Shown here: in pieces, positions 53,740 through 64,000 of the stretch | How the letters are laid out: the number at the start of each line of letters is the position of its first letter | Numbering within the stretch: position 1 is the stretch's first letter | From: Paraphoma chrysanthemicola | Taxonomy: Eukaryota; Ascomycota; Dothideomycetes; Pleosporales; Phaeosphaeriaceae | Direction of reading: 5' to 3' | Length of the DNA: 64,000 nt | Assembly (NCBI GenBank): GCA_020744225.1 | Contig: JAGMWG010000002.1 | Span: 1,054,001-1,118,000 of the forward strand | Notes under the pieces: generated by a model | Told to the model about the DNA's origin: nothing | The model's database searches: none | The model's input: the letters and a program-made list of their open reading frames with translations, nothing else | Translations under genes and position numbers: made by a program

Positions 53740-54578
53740 TTAGGAGTAAGTAAAGATTTGTGCGGGGTACTCGTCGTCTCGCCTAGACTATGGACGATGA
53801 TTGTTGCTAGAGGGCAGGTGAATACTTACTCACGCACACGGATCCGGTCACATCCCACCATTTTGGCATAGTAGTTTTGCATATGCGCAAGTATAATTCA
53901 GGTTTTCTTTTGTAATATATAAACTCCTCATGTCTCCGTCGTTCACTCGCTTCCGAGAACGTATTCACCATTTCTTTTGCAATCAATTGCTTCGTGACTC
54001 ACGTGCAGCCCCAGCGTGATTCCAATACACTAAAACGCAATCCATTGCTCATGTTCCCCCAGAATTACACATATCGCCCTTCATCGCAAGTTTTCATTTG
54101 CTCCACGTCATTCCTAGCCCCGCTATCTAGTCTTGTCTTACCCCTACCCGGGACGCCGTTCTTGTGCACCCAAACCCATGTCCGCCACATGTCGCATCAT
54201 GTTCCACGACACGTATGGGCGCTTCTTGAGGTAACGCGAGTATGTATGATTGCGTTGTGTTCTGAGAAGGGCGAAACGGTGGCTGTTGGTGGGGAGATTG
54301 TTGCTATGGAGAGGTAGAGTGGTGGCAATTGGCGCACGGAGGCACGAGCATTACGTGGACAGATTATGGGATGAACATGAGATTCCGACATTAAGTGGTT
54401 GACGGTACAGATCATCCCTGTATACGCCAAGACGAATACTCGTGTAAGTCTCCCATCAGTGAGTCGTATCTACATTCGCAAGTGCGCAGTTCGTTTACTA
54501 TTTCGATGAAGAAGCCCCGCAAAGACGCGCCATCCGGAAGCACCAGCACGATGACGAATTATCGTGTTTACCACCACA
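53740..54578. other. Convergent intergenic region
   Basis: I see no gene. It lies between the 3' ends of the family E gene (plus) and the membrane protein gene (minus). Confidence 0.55.
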
Positions 54579-55196
54579 CTACCCACTATGCCTGCGCAAA
54601 ATATCACCAAATGTGATGATTCCAATACGAGATCTACGAATCGGTGGGAAAGTAAACTCCACCACCTCCTGCCGTGGTGTGATCCCATCATCAAGTGTAC
54701 CATTTCTCTCCTCTCGTACAAACACTGATGATGTGTTTTGCCTCGCAGAAGGATCGTATTCAAAGTCGACCGACTCGTCTTCATCATCTCGCACTAGCGA
54801 TGGCACATCGCTATCCCCGTCGCTTTCCTCTGGCGTGTAGATATCGTTCGAATCATCTGCGTCATCGCTCGTACAGTTTCCGTTTATATCCTTCTCATCT
54901 TTTTCCAATACCTCCATGTTCTCGTTCCTCTCTTCGTCTGAAAGATCATCACACTTCATTGTGAGAGAGTTGGTTCCATTCGCCTCCTCATTCTTTTTCT
55001 GCTCCCCGGGCCCATACAAGTCCGTCCAATCACCTGTCCATAGTCCCACGAGCATGGCTTTGACCCACAAGACGAACACTATGAGTGCAAGGGCGATGAG
55101 AAAGAGGATGCAGCTACCGATGAAGTAAATCCACATCAGCTGATTGATTGCGATGGTTCGGTCGGGGTTGAGGACGAGGTTTTCATGGACTGGCAT
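54579..55196 (-). CDS. Acidic single-pass membrane protein, copy 1
   Basis: A single exon of 205 residues from ATG 55196. A short N-terminal part leads into one strong helix (FIGSCILFLIALALIVFVLW) at about residues 25-44. Then comes a Trp-containing juxtamembrane stretch (GLWTGDWTDLYGPG) and a long acidic tail (Asp/Glu/Ser) with IYTPEESDGDSD. No signal peptide is evident, so the helix probably serves as anchor. The divergent neighbour at 56260 has the same plan: helix, a W..LTGW-type juxtamembrane stretch, hydrophilic tail and IYTPPESGSD near the end. I do not recognise the family. Orientation and partner are unknown. Confidence 0.72.
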   Translation of the reverse strand: MPVHENLVLNPDRTIAINQLMWIYFIGSCILFLIALALIVFVLWVKAMLVGLWTGDWTDLYGPGEQKKNEEANGTNSLTMKCDDLSDEERNENMEVLEKDEKDINGNCTSDDADDSNDIYTPEESDGDSDVPSLVRDDEDESVDFEYDPSARQNTSSVFVREERNGTLDDGITPRQEVVEFTFPPIRRSRIGIITFGDILRRHSG

Positions 55197-56259
55197 GGTG
55201 GCTGCTGTGTGAAGAGAGATTGTTTGATGGTTGGACGAGTGTATTGGAATGTAAGGGTGTAAGTTGGCGATTCTTGACAGTAATGAGTAAATTGATGGTT
55301 TTTTTGACCAAGAGAAGAGTGTGCACTGGTGCGGGTTAGATGCGAAGTTGAAGATGGGGTGTGAAGATAGTTGGTAGTACTACGTAGATATCTGCCAAGC
55401 CCTTTGTCCCATTTACAATGCTTGAGCTGTTGGTCGGAGTGCTATTTGGACAATTCGAGTACCGTACATAAACTTCGTCATCGAACCATGAACGACGGTC
55501 TTCGTCACGCCCAGGTTCATGAACACGCTGGTCTATCACCAGGTCGACACGTGCACCGTTTCCAACTTCCACCTAGCGGAGGAGCAATGTGCATAACCCC
55601 TTCCAGTGGTTGGTGTTAGAAGTCCGAAACGCAGTCCGCCACTCGGAGCACTGTATCCACTGCTATTCGATGGTACGCTACGAAAGCTACCAAAACTACA
55701 TACGTAGGTATGTTGTTAGGAGTGGTACGCTAGTTCAACAACCACACACCTCGACAAAACCACGACGACAAACTTGTACGTGTACCATAAGAAATGAGGC
55801 CGAATTTTCACATGCTAGAAACCAAAAAATGAGATCCGCTAACGGCAGGCAGAGTGGAGATTGCGGGGCCCCGCACGATGTCTCTACCTGATGCGCCTTG
55901 TATTTTGCCTGAGAAGTGTGTATGTACATTGATGACGACAACTATGTAATACATTGAAAGATGGCTGCTTGATTTGACAAGAATTCACACACTTCTCGAT
56001 GAGACTTGCACACCTGCATCAATCCTCAAGAACACGACACAGCGCTACATCTGATGCCAAATTTGCGCAGCTAGCAAGATCTTCGACAACACAAATATCT
56101 TAGACATACACCCATCCCGAATTCGACCTCAAACGCCTCTCTTCATACGCTACGATCGCTTGATCGCGACAACACCGTCCACAATTACGCTCTCCCCTCA
56201 GCTCGTCAAAACCCTCTACGAATTCACCCAACCACCACCGACATCCCCTGAGTACAGCA
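55197..56259. other. Shared upstream region of two membrane-protein paralogues
   Basis: The two genes diverge from here, so both promoters should be inside. I see no gene and no obvious long repeat between the halves. Confidence 0.55.
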
Positions 56260-57118
56260 ATGCCTCCCACTCTCGCCTCAGACCCAGATCTCCTACCTGG
56301 CATGATCATCCTCAGCCTCATCGCATGGGCCATCGTGTTCTTCTTCGTAACATACTGGAAAATGATCATGATGCTTGAAGACGACTGGACGGCCATGGAT
56401 TCTGGCGACGCCTGGCTTCTCACTGGATGGCGGGAGGGGCGGAGGGACACTGGCGCCGCGACGAACATGAAGGCCGGGGCGGTGGAGGAAGTCAAGAAGG
56501 AGATAGTGGTTGTGCCATTACGATCAAGGAATGTAACCGGCGCAGAAAAGAACGACGACCATGTGCTCGGAGACGACCAAAAGAACGGAAAATCAGAGGC
56601 AATGCGGTACCTGGAGCGAACAAACATTTCTCATCACGCAATGACGAATATCCCGACACCGGGGGAGGGACATACACATTGGCGACAAGACCTCCACCGC
56701 ATACACACGGCTCGGAAAGTCGAGGATTGGATGCACAAATGTCAGATTTGCGAGGTAAATCAACCTAGTATGCCGCTCGTGTATCTGCTTCGCGCATGCT
56801 AACTCAAATGCTTCATAGGAACAAGGTCCCTCGCACCGCCAATCCCAATTCGTCGAAGAACACAAGGAGAAGGATAAACAAGAAGACGCTGACGCTTCCG
56901 GTTCGAAGTCGCTTGACAAAAACCCAAGCAAAATTACCCTGGAAACTAGATCAGATTTCCCAGAAGTCCAAGGCCAAGAGAACCAACAAACCGACAACAA
57001 TGCCAACAATAAACACTCACTTCAAATTGACATGGACATGTACAATTCAAGCGACAGCAGCACTTCGGCGTCAACCGTCATATACACACCACCTGAATCC
57101 GGCTCAGACAAAATTTAA
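56260..57118 (+). CDS. Acidic single-pass membrane protein, copy 2
   Basis: Two exons (56260-56754 and 56819-57118) encode 264 residues. The 64-nt intron (GTAAAT, branch GCTAAC, acceptor CATAG) removes an in-frame stop and keeps the frame. The single helix MIILSLIAWAIVFFFVTYW lies at about residues 15-33, followed by LEDDWTAMDSGDAWLLTGW and a long charged tail with a C..C pair just before the intron. The end, VIYTPPESGSD, matches the IYTPEES motif of the divergent gene at 54579. The pair looks like an old inverted duplication. A poly(A)-like AATAAA lies at 57182-57187. Function unknown. Confidence 0.75.
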
Positions 57119-57534
57119 AGCGGAAACTGAGCATCAGTCTTAATATTTCAGGCTCCAGAGCAGCTAGATACATGACATGCAAATAAAACGCTTCGCTCAA
57201 ACAAATCGCTCAGTATGAAGAAAATGCTGCATCAAAAGTCTCCCCATGCATTAAAACACCCATTCATGCATCGGCGCCCACTTGCATCAGCGGGTGCAGA
57301 ACGCAGAAGGCAATGTAGAGAAGAAGATAAGGATATATCCTTCTTGTAAATGCAATCGGACATAAGTAATCGTAAACATCTCCGAATATCATATCCATCG
57401 CCGTTGGAATATAGTGCCATATACATCTCAGATATGCACACGCACGCACAGCAAATCCTTCCTTTCTTCCAACATATACACATATGTACTCCTGCTGCTG
57501 CCGTGGATCCAAAAACATCAAACCAAGTCTCGCA
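57119..57534. other. Convergent intergenic region
   Basis: It holds the AATAAA at 57182-57187 for the upstream gene and the 3' flank of the RabGAP gene. I see no gene. Confidence 0.6.
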
Positions 57535-60500
57535 CTACGAGACACTGGCATTGTTCGTGCTCACTGTTCGTTTCCAGCCGCCCCAATTCCACCCACCCGC
57601 TGCCGCACCCGCATCTTTCTTCTCAACAGTGATGCTCGGCGAGGCCGTTGGGGTTGGTGATATTGATGGTGGCGAGGACGTCGCGCCGCTGATGACGCGC
57701 TTCATGCCTTCGAACTTGGCGCGGAGTTCTTCGAGTTCTTGTTTGGCGACTGCTTCTGCGGTTTTCGCGTTGACGAGCTCGAGGAGTAGGGCTTCGTTTT
57801 CAGCTGGGGCGTGATTCTCGGTGGAGAGGACTTGTTGTGTTGCGAGGGAGGAGGTGCGCTTGCTGAAGATGGTAGTGGGTGCGTGATTGGACTTTTGTGA
57901 TGCCGTGCGGCCTAGTCGCAGTTCACGCAGGCCTCCGGTTATGCTGTCTGCCGTCGTGGAGCGTGATAAGGTGGGTGGTGTGTCCGGAGAGCTGTCTACG
58001 TGCGTCCATGCAGCTGCTGCAGAGTTCTTGCGCTCGTTGCGCCGCATGTCCTGGATCGTCCTCTCTTGCTTCTGGTTCTGATTGTAGCTCTCCTGCAGCC
58101 GGTGCCTCACATCTTTCAAAGCATCTCTTGCACTCTGTAGCTCCGCATCGCGGTCGTTCAAATCACGAGCTAGCGCTTGCGCACGTAATGTCTCCGAAGC
58201 AAGCTGCTCCTTCGTCCGCGATAAGTTCTCTCGCATAACCTCTTTTGTCTCAAACATCGACGATGCGCGATGGTGAGTCTGCTCAAACGGAAACTGCTTC
58301 TCCAATACGTCCACGACCTCTTCGGCGCCTTCCGGCAATGCGATGGTCGCGGGCTCGTCCGGTGGAGGAATTACAGTCGCGGCTGTGATGGTAGTTCTTC
58401 GTCGCGATGATCGTGATGACGGCGGCGCTAGTGTGGATGTCTTCTTCCTGATCTTGTCGACTACGGTCCATACAATGCGGTGGTCCTCCTTGCGATCCTC
58501 GCGCTGCTTCTGTAACGCTGCCTCAAGCTCGCTATTCTGTCTCTGCAACTGACTGACTGACATGAGCAGCTGCTCGATCTGGTAGTGCAGATCGCGATCC
58601 TTCGCTGAGTGGCCCATGGCGACAGATCCGTGTCCTGATTTTAGCGAAAAGGCGTCTGCGCTTGAGCCGCGAGAGATGTCGGTCAACGCCGTGCTCTGAG
58701 TCGCAGCGGAGGTGTCTGATTCGGCGGTTGAGTTGAGGGTGGATGCGAGACTTTGTTTCGAGGCGGAGCGTCGCAAAAAGCTGACGGGTCTTGATGGGGC
58801 CGAAAGACCTGGACTCAGGGTGACTGATTTGGTTGATGAGTTGGATGGGCCCCACAGACGACCAAGGAAAGACATTGCCGACTTCTGCACCTGTTGCTTG
58901 GACACGTCCCTCTCTTGTGACTCTTTGTATTGCTGTTCCAGTCCCTGTAGCCTCTCGCGGGTGACGTCATTGGTGAAGCCGACAAAGTCGTTGACTAGCT
59001 CGTCCGCAGAATGGGTATTGCGACCGTATGGATCCCACAGTTGGCGCCCCAGCAACAGTTGCATGACGTCTTCGAATTCGCTCAGCGAAAGCAGCTTTTG
59101 CTCGTTTCTCTTCATGAGGGCAAGCGCTACGCGCATAATGGTCTCGGAAGCCCCTTCAGCAAAGAGCACGTCGTAGATGCGGAAGAGCATGGGAAGTGGG
59201 CATGTGACGGCGAAGAAGGACAAGAACCATTGCGATAGGTACGCTGATTCAACACCGAGGTCGTCGAGGTGTTTTGCGAGTTCAGGCATGTGGTGGTGGA
59301 GGAGGCGCTGAAACTGGAAGATGCGGAGATGGAGGCCGGACAAATCGGGGAGGAAGCAGGAGCGGAGATCGTAGTCTTCCATGAGCCTGTGAACTGGTTA
59401 GAACTCGCATAACATTTGTTATCATTATTGACATACCTGACGAGCACACAAAAGGCCTCCTTGTCGCCCATCTGCATCAGCAGCGGTCCAACAAGAAAGC
59501 CCAGGCCCTGACAGTACCCAATCTTGTGGTCATACAGGCTGAAGCACTTCAAGACGCGGCCCAGCATCTTCTGGCCCTCTCCCTCTGGGTCCTTGAACAT
59601 TTCCACGCCAGGAAAACTCCGTCCCAGGTCCTTGTTGATGATGTTCTCGTACGGACTCGACTCGCCGCATAGCGATTCGTACTGGTCCTCTATCAGTTTC
59701 TGCCTCGAGCCCGATGCGCTCTGCCACACAACACCCCTAAGCGGCGCCGGAATGCCGCTCCTGATCTTGTTCAAGCACAGTGTAGGCAGTCGCTGGACAG
59801 TCTGTGGGTAGTCGCGCACGAGTGCCGCCCAGAATTCGAGCTCGGTCATGGGCGGTGGGGATGGCAGCTGCGAGAAGCGGACCCCCGAGGCGTCGTCCTC
59901 CTGCACGAGGCGCTTGAGCTGGTTAAAAGAGGGCGGTCGAGACTGGCTGCGGGCGCGGTTGGCCTTGATGCCAGCCTTGGAGTCGGACATGAGGGCGGCG
60001 TTTTCCTGCTCGAGGCGAGCAAGGAGCAGTGCCATGGCCTGGAATATTAGCACTGTGGTATTTTTGAAGTGTGCAGCATGCTCACCTTATCCTGGCCTTC
60101 GCCCTCCGGCTCTTGCTCTTCCTTCTTCTCGAGTTCAGCCCAGTCGACCGGCTCGCTCTTTCCTGATCCGTCGCTTCCTCTCCGCGAGAAATTGGGTGCT
60201 TCTGGCGAGGATGGTGTGTCTACATCGTGTACTGACACTGTCGGGCTATCTGCAGTCGGTGCATCGATGCTTCCCTGGCTGCTGCGGCGTCCAAAGGCTT
60301 TGAGTATTTCCGTCGAGTTTGGTCGCGACGAGTCTCTCCGCTCTTCTACTATAATCTGTGGGCGTCCCGTTGACTCCCTCAGATCGTCATCGTCCGGCGA
60401 AGTGCCTGCCTCTGACAGCGGTACAGTCACCATTGAGTCTGTCGGCAGTGGCGAGCTGTCCACGTGAGTCCGCGGGGAGCGCGTGGCCGTCTCTTCGATG

Positions 60501-60553
60501 CTCGTGGTCGCGACTTCCTGCTGGGCGTCCATGGTTTCCGTCCCGTTCGTCAT
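57535..60553 (-). CDS. TBC-domain RabGAP (Gyp5/Evi5-like)
   Basis: Three exons (60553-60086, 60038-59437, 59386-57535) encode 973 residues. Introns of 47 and 50 nt rebuild QDKAMALLLARLEQ and VLVRLMEDYDLRSCFLPDLS. The start is ATG 60553 (MTNGTETMDAQQ). The disordered N-terminus is followed by the TBC domain at about 230-430. The catalytic pair is present: Arg finger INKDLGRSFPG and Gln finger YCQGLGFLVG. A Ser-rich linker and long coiled coil (DLHYQIEQLLMSVSQLQRQN, VAKQELEELRAKFEGMKRVI) follow, as in Gyp5/Evi5 proteins. These accelerate GTP hydrolysis on Ypt/Rab GTPases of the secretory pathway. The Trp-rich end (WNWGGWKR) resembles a Golgi or membrane targeting tail, but that is a guess. Confidence 0.93.
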
Positions 60554-62512
60554 GACGTGCTGTGGTCGCACATGTGCCGGTGTCGAAAAGCAAAAGCAGC
60601 AGCGGGCTGGTGCCAATGAGGTGCGGTCAAACGCAGGAATCGTAGTGGGCGCTTCGTTGCAAGCACAAACGGCGTTGGCGTTGGAGAGGTTTCGGGAGCG
60701 TGGGTCTCGAATTAAGGACCGGGATCCGTGACTGCAGCGCAAGACGGCTTGACGCGCTATGAATCGCACGACGGCGCAATTTTCGTGACTGTTAGTAGTA
60801 ATGAGCGGCTCGGCACAGAGTGCATATACACGCGAAAAGACGAGGCTGGAAACACGAGAGGGACGGTGCACGATAGAGACTCGAAAGGAGCATCAGGAGG
60901 TCCCTTCGTTAGCTTATCGCGAAAGCGGCAGGGTCCACCGCTCCTGCTTGGCTAAATTACCCGCAGGCCAATTGCGGAAGGGCGCCTGCACTCCGCACAT
61001 CCTTTTCGAGCTCCTCATCGCTGATGGGCTGCAGTCGGTGTGACCAAATCGTCGTTCGCGTCCAGAAATTCTGCCATGCGGCGAATGTGGTCGCATGTGT
61101 GGCCATGCGTTCAGGAACGCCGCCCTCGAGGCGCACGCGACGTAAACATGGGAAACACGCCAACGTGTCGGTAGCCACCCAATCAGGAGCGGGAAAGCGA
61201 GCTAACCATCGCTGCACCATGAGCGATGAGCATTGAATTCGCAACAGCATTGTCATCAAAATTCTTTCGTCTTCAAGATACTCAGAGACCATATTACATC
61301 TTACTCGCGTAAACCTATGGGTAGGGAAGAGCGACCTAGCCATGCAATCGAGTGGGGCAGGCGCATCCTAGAGCAAGAAAACCCTCACCGCCTCGGTAAT
61401 CATCTCCACACCATCATCCGACACCTTCTTTACTACCGATCCATCGCACTCTTTCATACTGTATGAATCTGATCAGTACTCCATTGCGATTCTGACATAT
61501 CTTGCACAACACATCTGATGGATGTACTCGGGATAATATCCTGCGACTTCAGGCCGACTGGTGATCAGAATACTGATCTGTTAGCAAAAGTCCATGTCGT
61601 TCCTCACGCGCTATTAAATCCGCTGAGAACCTCCATTGATCTGTCGACACTTCTTCTCGCAAACACTTTGTCCGGTGTTACAGATTGAGGAATGCGTAGA
61701 TTGGATTGTGAATCAACCTTATAGGAGCTCACAGATTCCAATATCCGCCGCCACCCAAATTCATCTGCTTTCCACGGAAAATTTCCAGGACTGATGTTTT
61801 GGTTTCCTGCTAAATTTTCCACTGCTGCCATTTGACCGGCATACCATGTTACAAACACCTACTCTCCAGTTGTGTTTCGGTCACGTGGTTTGGTCGCATC
61901 TTCATGGCCCTTCGATCATCTTCTCTACGTCACCTTGCAGTATGACAACGTGGATTTATGTTTCAAATGAGACTGTGCGATCTTCTCAGGTACACTTAGT
62001 ATGAGAGGAGAGCTTGAACCACATGAAGATGCTTTGTCTTTCAGAAGGTAGGTACGATCGATGTCGGGTCTGTGCATACAGCTTCCTTCAAGCTGTCCCC
62101 ACGCAGCTTCGGTCGTCTCTCTCTCTTGACTTTGCCAGCGACCACAAAATCTGTGTACGCTGCGCCAGCCATATTCATGATGCATGAGGCTCTGTACGCT
62201 CGCGACGCCACATCGGCTATGATTGGCAGCCGCGACACAGCCTCTTGAGTAAGACTTCACCCCGCACCTTCAGCCTGCTCGTACCAGCACATTTCCTTCG
62301 GCAGAGACCGCTCTTTGAACGACTTTTCCATACCATCTTCAAGTATTCGAAGGTGGTTGTGCCATTGTCCCACCATAACTCAAACGCCAATCTGCGGACG
62401 CATACCTTGGCGTTACGCTGACACGTCGCGCGGTTGGAGCTCACGCAAAAGTCAAATCAGCATTGTCGACTGACACATCGGCGAGTTCCTGTCTATTGCA
62501 GTGTATATTATA
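60554..62512. other. Divergent intergenic region
   Basis: Apart from the weak candidate at 60957-61343, I see no gene in this nearly 2-kb stretch between the RabGAP (minus) and the kinase gene (plus). Confidence 0.5.
60957..61343 (-). CDS. Doubtful ORF, possible F-box-type gene remnant
   Basis: A 128-codon frame from ATG 61343. Its middle (LACFPCLRRVRLEGG) recalls the Leu-rich C-terminal parts of fungal F-box-like proteins, but there is no F-box and no upstream continuation that I can see. It may be a remnant or chance. Confidence 0.28.
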   Translation of the reverse strand: MARSLFPTHRFTRVRCNMVSEYLEDERILMTMLLRIQCSSLMVQRWLARFPAPDWVATDTLACFPCLRRVRLEGGVPERMATHATTFAAWQNFWTRTTIWSHRLQPISDEELEKDVRSAGALPQLACG

Positions 62513-64000
62513 ATGCAACATGTCACGGAACGATTCACGGCGAGACTGACGGCTGAAGACTTCGAGGAAGCTTACGAAGTTGTGGAAGCATCGTTGAAAT
62601 CAGGCGATTGCAACAAGAACGAGAATGATGAGATCGTCATCGATCTACCGGATTATTTCGGCAGATGGAGGTGTGAACTGATCATCTTCTCTGTTGATGA
62701 ACAGATTGCAAAAGACCGAGCCCGAAATATCCGTAAAGAAATGCGCTGTTTACAACGTGGAAATCACTTGCACATCGAACATATTCTCGGGCACTTGGAC
62801 GTCAGCTCATTGTTCGAGAAACGTGCGATGATTGTGCTCAAGGAGCCAGTTCTAGGTCAGGAACTTCCAGCGTATCTTGTGGATCTCACCTCCGCTCCTA
62901 CGAACAACTGGGCAGCTAGAAAGCGTATGAAGAGTATGTTCCCGCAACTGATCTCGGCATTGAACTTTGTTCATCAGCATGGGATATCTCACGGCAATAT
63001 CGTCCCTTCAGACATCATCTGCCATGACGACGAAATCTACCTTTCCGGCTTCTCGTTCCAGCAGAAGCCGGGTGGCCATACAAGAGATATTTATCTCGCT
63101 CCGGGACCGGTAGACGCACCACAACCTCACTTCTTTCACCTATCCGCAAGGGATGTATTCGCTCTCGGCCTTGTGTTTGCCGAAATTCTGACGTTCTTAC
63201 TCGGTAGTTCTGTCCAGGAATTGAGGCGCTTCGTGCACCAACATAGGGCAGAGTCTGAGCCATATCGTGAGCAACTCGGGCGGCTGGACAGCTGGTTCAT
63301 GAGCCCTGACCGACTTCATAGAGAGCAGGACATATATCGAAACCTCGTCAGATTCATGCTGAGCATAGTACCAAGAAGTCGACCAAGCGCTTCAGATCTC
63401 GTCAATATACTACGCGAAAGAGGACCGATATTATTCAGTCTGCCGGAGTTCCCTCCAGGCTGCTCGCTTACTACAAGAGTTGATCCACAAAAGCTTGTGA
63501 CCGGCTGGCAGCTAGGCGGGAAGCAATTTTTGTGGGAGGAAGACGCTCAAACGGTTTTAGAGGTCACATCACGAGGGGTGTTAGGCCGAGGTCAAACGGC
63601 TGAGGTGGAAGAAGTCAGGGTGCCTGGATCAAACGTGACATTGGCTCGTAAGCGCGTGGCCATTTCCAGAGCGAAGACTCTTGGAGGACTCGAGAAGAAA
63701 AGAATCCGCGCAGAGATTGAGATTATAAGGAGCCTCGACCACCAGCACATCGTCAAAGTTATTGGATGTTATCAAAAGCCTAGGGGAAGATACATCGCCG
63801 ACTTATGCGTTCTGCTCCATCCGGCTGCTGATAGCGATCTTCAAGTGTTCCTGGGAGAAAGATGTAAGAACGCCTCCCACACAGAACGTGGCTGGCTTGG
63901 TCGATGGTTCACATGTCTTTCATCCGCCTTAGCATATCTCCATTACCACGGGATACATCACGAAGATATTAAACCGGGTAACATCGTACATCGAGGCCGA
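62513..64000 (+). CDS. Tandem pseudokinase-kinase protein, cut by window end
   Basis: The frame is open from ATG 62513 to the window edge (496 codons, 3' partial). An in-frame TGA at 62471 bounds the start. Domain 1 (about 30-300) has the kinase helix pattern FPQLISALNFVHQHGISHGN, but the catalytic HRD is replaced by SHGN and the DFG by SGF, so it is a pseudokinase. Domain 2 starts near residue 345 with the Gly loop GVLGRGQTAEVEEVRV, then the likely ATP Lys in LARKRV and Glu in IRAEIEIIRSLDH. It ends at the edge with YLHYHGIHHEDIKPGNIV. There the catalytic Asp and Asn are present but HRD reads HED. Inference: domain 1 regulates domain 2. Similar layouts occur in JAK and GCN2 kinases, but no closer relationship is claimed. 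No intron is needed. Confidence 0.85.
   Translation, partial: MQHVTERFTARLTAEDFEEAYEVVEASLKSGDCNKNENDEIVIDLPDYFGRWRCELIIFSVDEQIAKDRARNIRKEMRCLQRGNHLHIEHILGHLDVSSLFEKRAMIVLKEPVLGQELPAYLVDLTSAPTNNWAARKRMKSMFPQLISALNFVHQHGISHGNIVPSDIICHDDEIYLSGFSFQQKPGGHTRDIYLAPGPVDAPQPHFFHLSARDVFALGLVFAEILTFLLGSSVQELRRFVHQHRAESEPYREQLGRLDSWFMSPDRLHREQDIYRNLVRFMLSIVPRSRPSASDLVNILRERGPILFSLPEFPPGCSLTTRVDPQKLVTGWQLGGKQFLWEEDAQTVLEVTSRGVLGRGQTAEVEEVRVPGSNVTLARKRVAISRAKTLGGLEKKRIRAEIEIIRSLDHQHIVKVIGCYQKPRGRYIADLCVLLHPAADSDLQVFLGERCKNASHTERGWLGRWFTCLSSALAYLHYHGIHHEDIKPGNIVHRGR

Overview
The window is a stretch of nuclear genome from a filamentous ascomycete, most likely a Dothideomycete-type plant-associated or free-living mould (inference from gene content). 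Support: many genes with short introns (46-88 nt) that have GTRNGT-like donors, CTRAY-type branch points and YAG acceptors; genes on both strands without operons; fungal families such as a CCC1/VIT iron transporter, DOMON-cytochrome b561, Gyp5-like TBC protein, amadoriase-type FAD oxidase and ascomycete multicopper oxidase. No rRNA, convincing tRNA, CRISPR or intact transposon was found.

Layout. 1.6-2.7 kb: a secreted protein made of four cysteine cassettes separated by Lys-Arg sites. 4.4-6.9 kb: a tail-to-tail pair with iron themes, a vacuolar iron transporter and a DOMON/cytochrome b561 membrane protein. 8.6-31.8 kb: eleven consecutive genes without recognisable enzymes, encoding charged, largely disordered, probably nuclear proteins. 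They fall into small families that have duplicated locally: A (12.6 and 18.6 kb), B (14.2 and 16.0 kb), C (21.4, 23.5 and, more distantly, 27.7 kb) and E, a Myb/SANT-like family (8.6 and 29.4 kb, with a third copy at 51.9 kb). A gene with a SAP-like head lies at 11.1 kb. 33.3-47.3 kb: more ordinary genes, namely a WLM-type metalloprotease, a broken indoleamine 2,3-dioxygenase-like gene, a phosphoglycerate-mutase family protein, an amino-acid permease, an F-box/2EXR-like protein, an amadoriase-type oxidase, two small unknown genes and a quinone-reductase-like dehydrogenase. 48.4-60.6 kb: a multicopper oxidase, the third family E gene, a divergent pair of acidic single-pass membrane proteins and a Gyp5-like RabGAP. 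62.5 kb to the right edge: a protein with a degenerate kinase domain followed by a second, apparently catalytic kinase domain, cut by the window end.

Several genes contain one-base frame breaks that no canonical intron explains (near 9.00, 34.38 and 35.14 kb; probably 15.0-15.3 kb). They are either real decay or assembly errors, and this affects how the gene models should be read. Gene ends below were chosen from reading frames, splice consensus and similarity between the window's own paralogues. Some frames open at non-ATG codons; starts were placed at ATG codons throughout.
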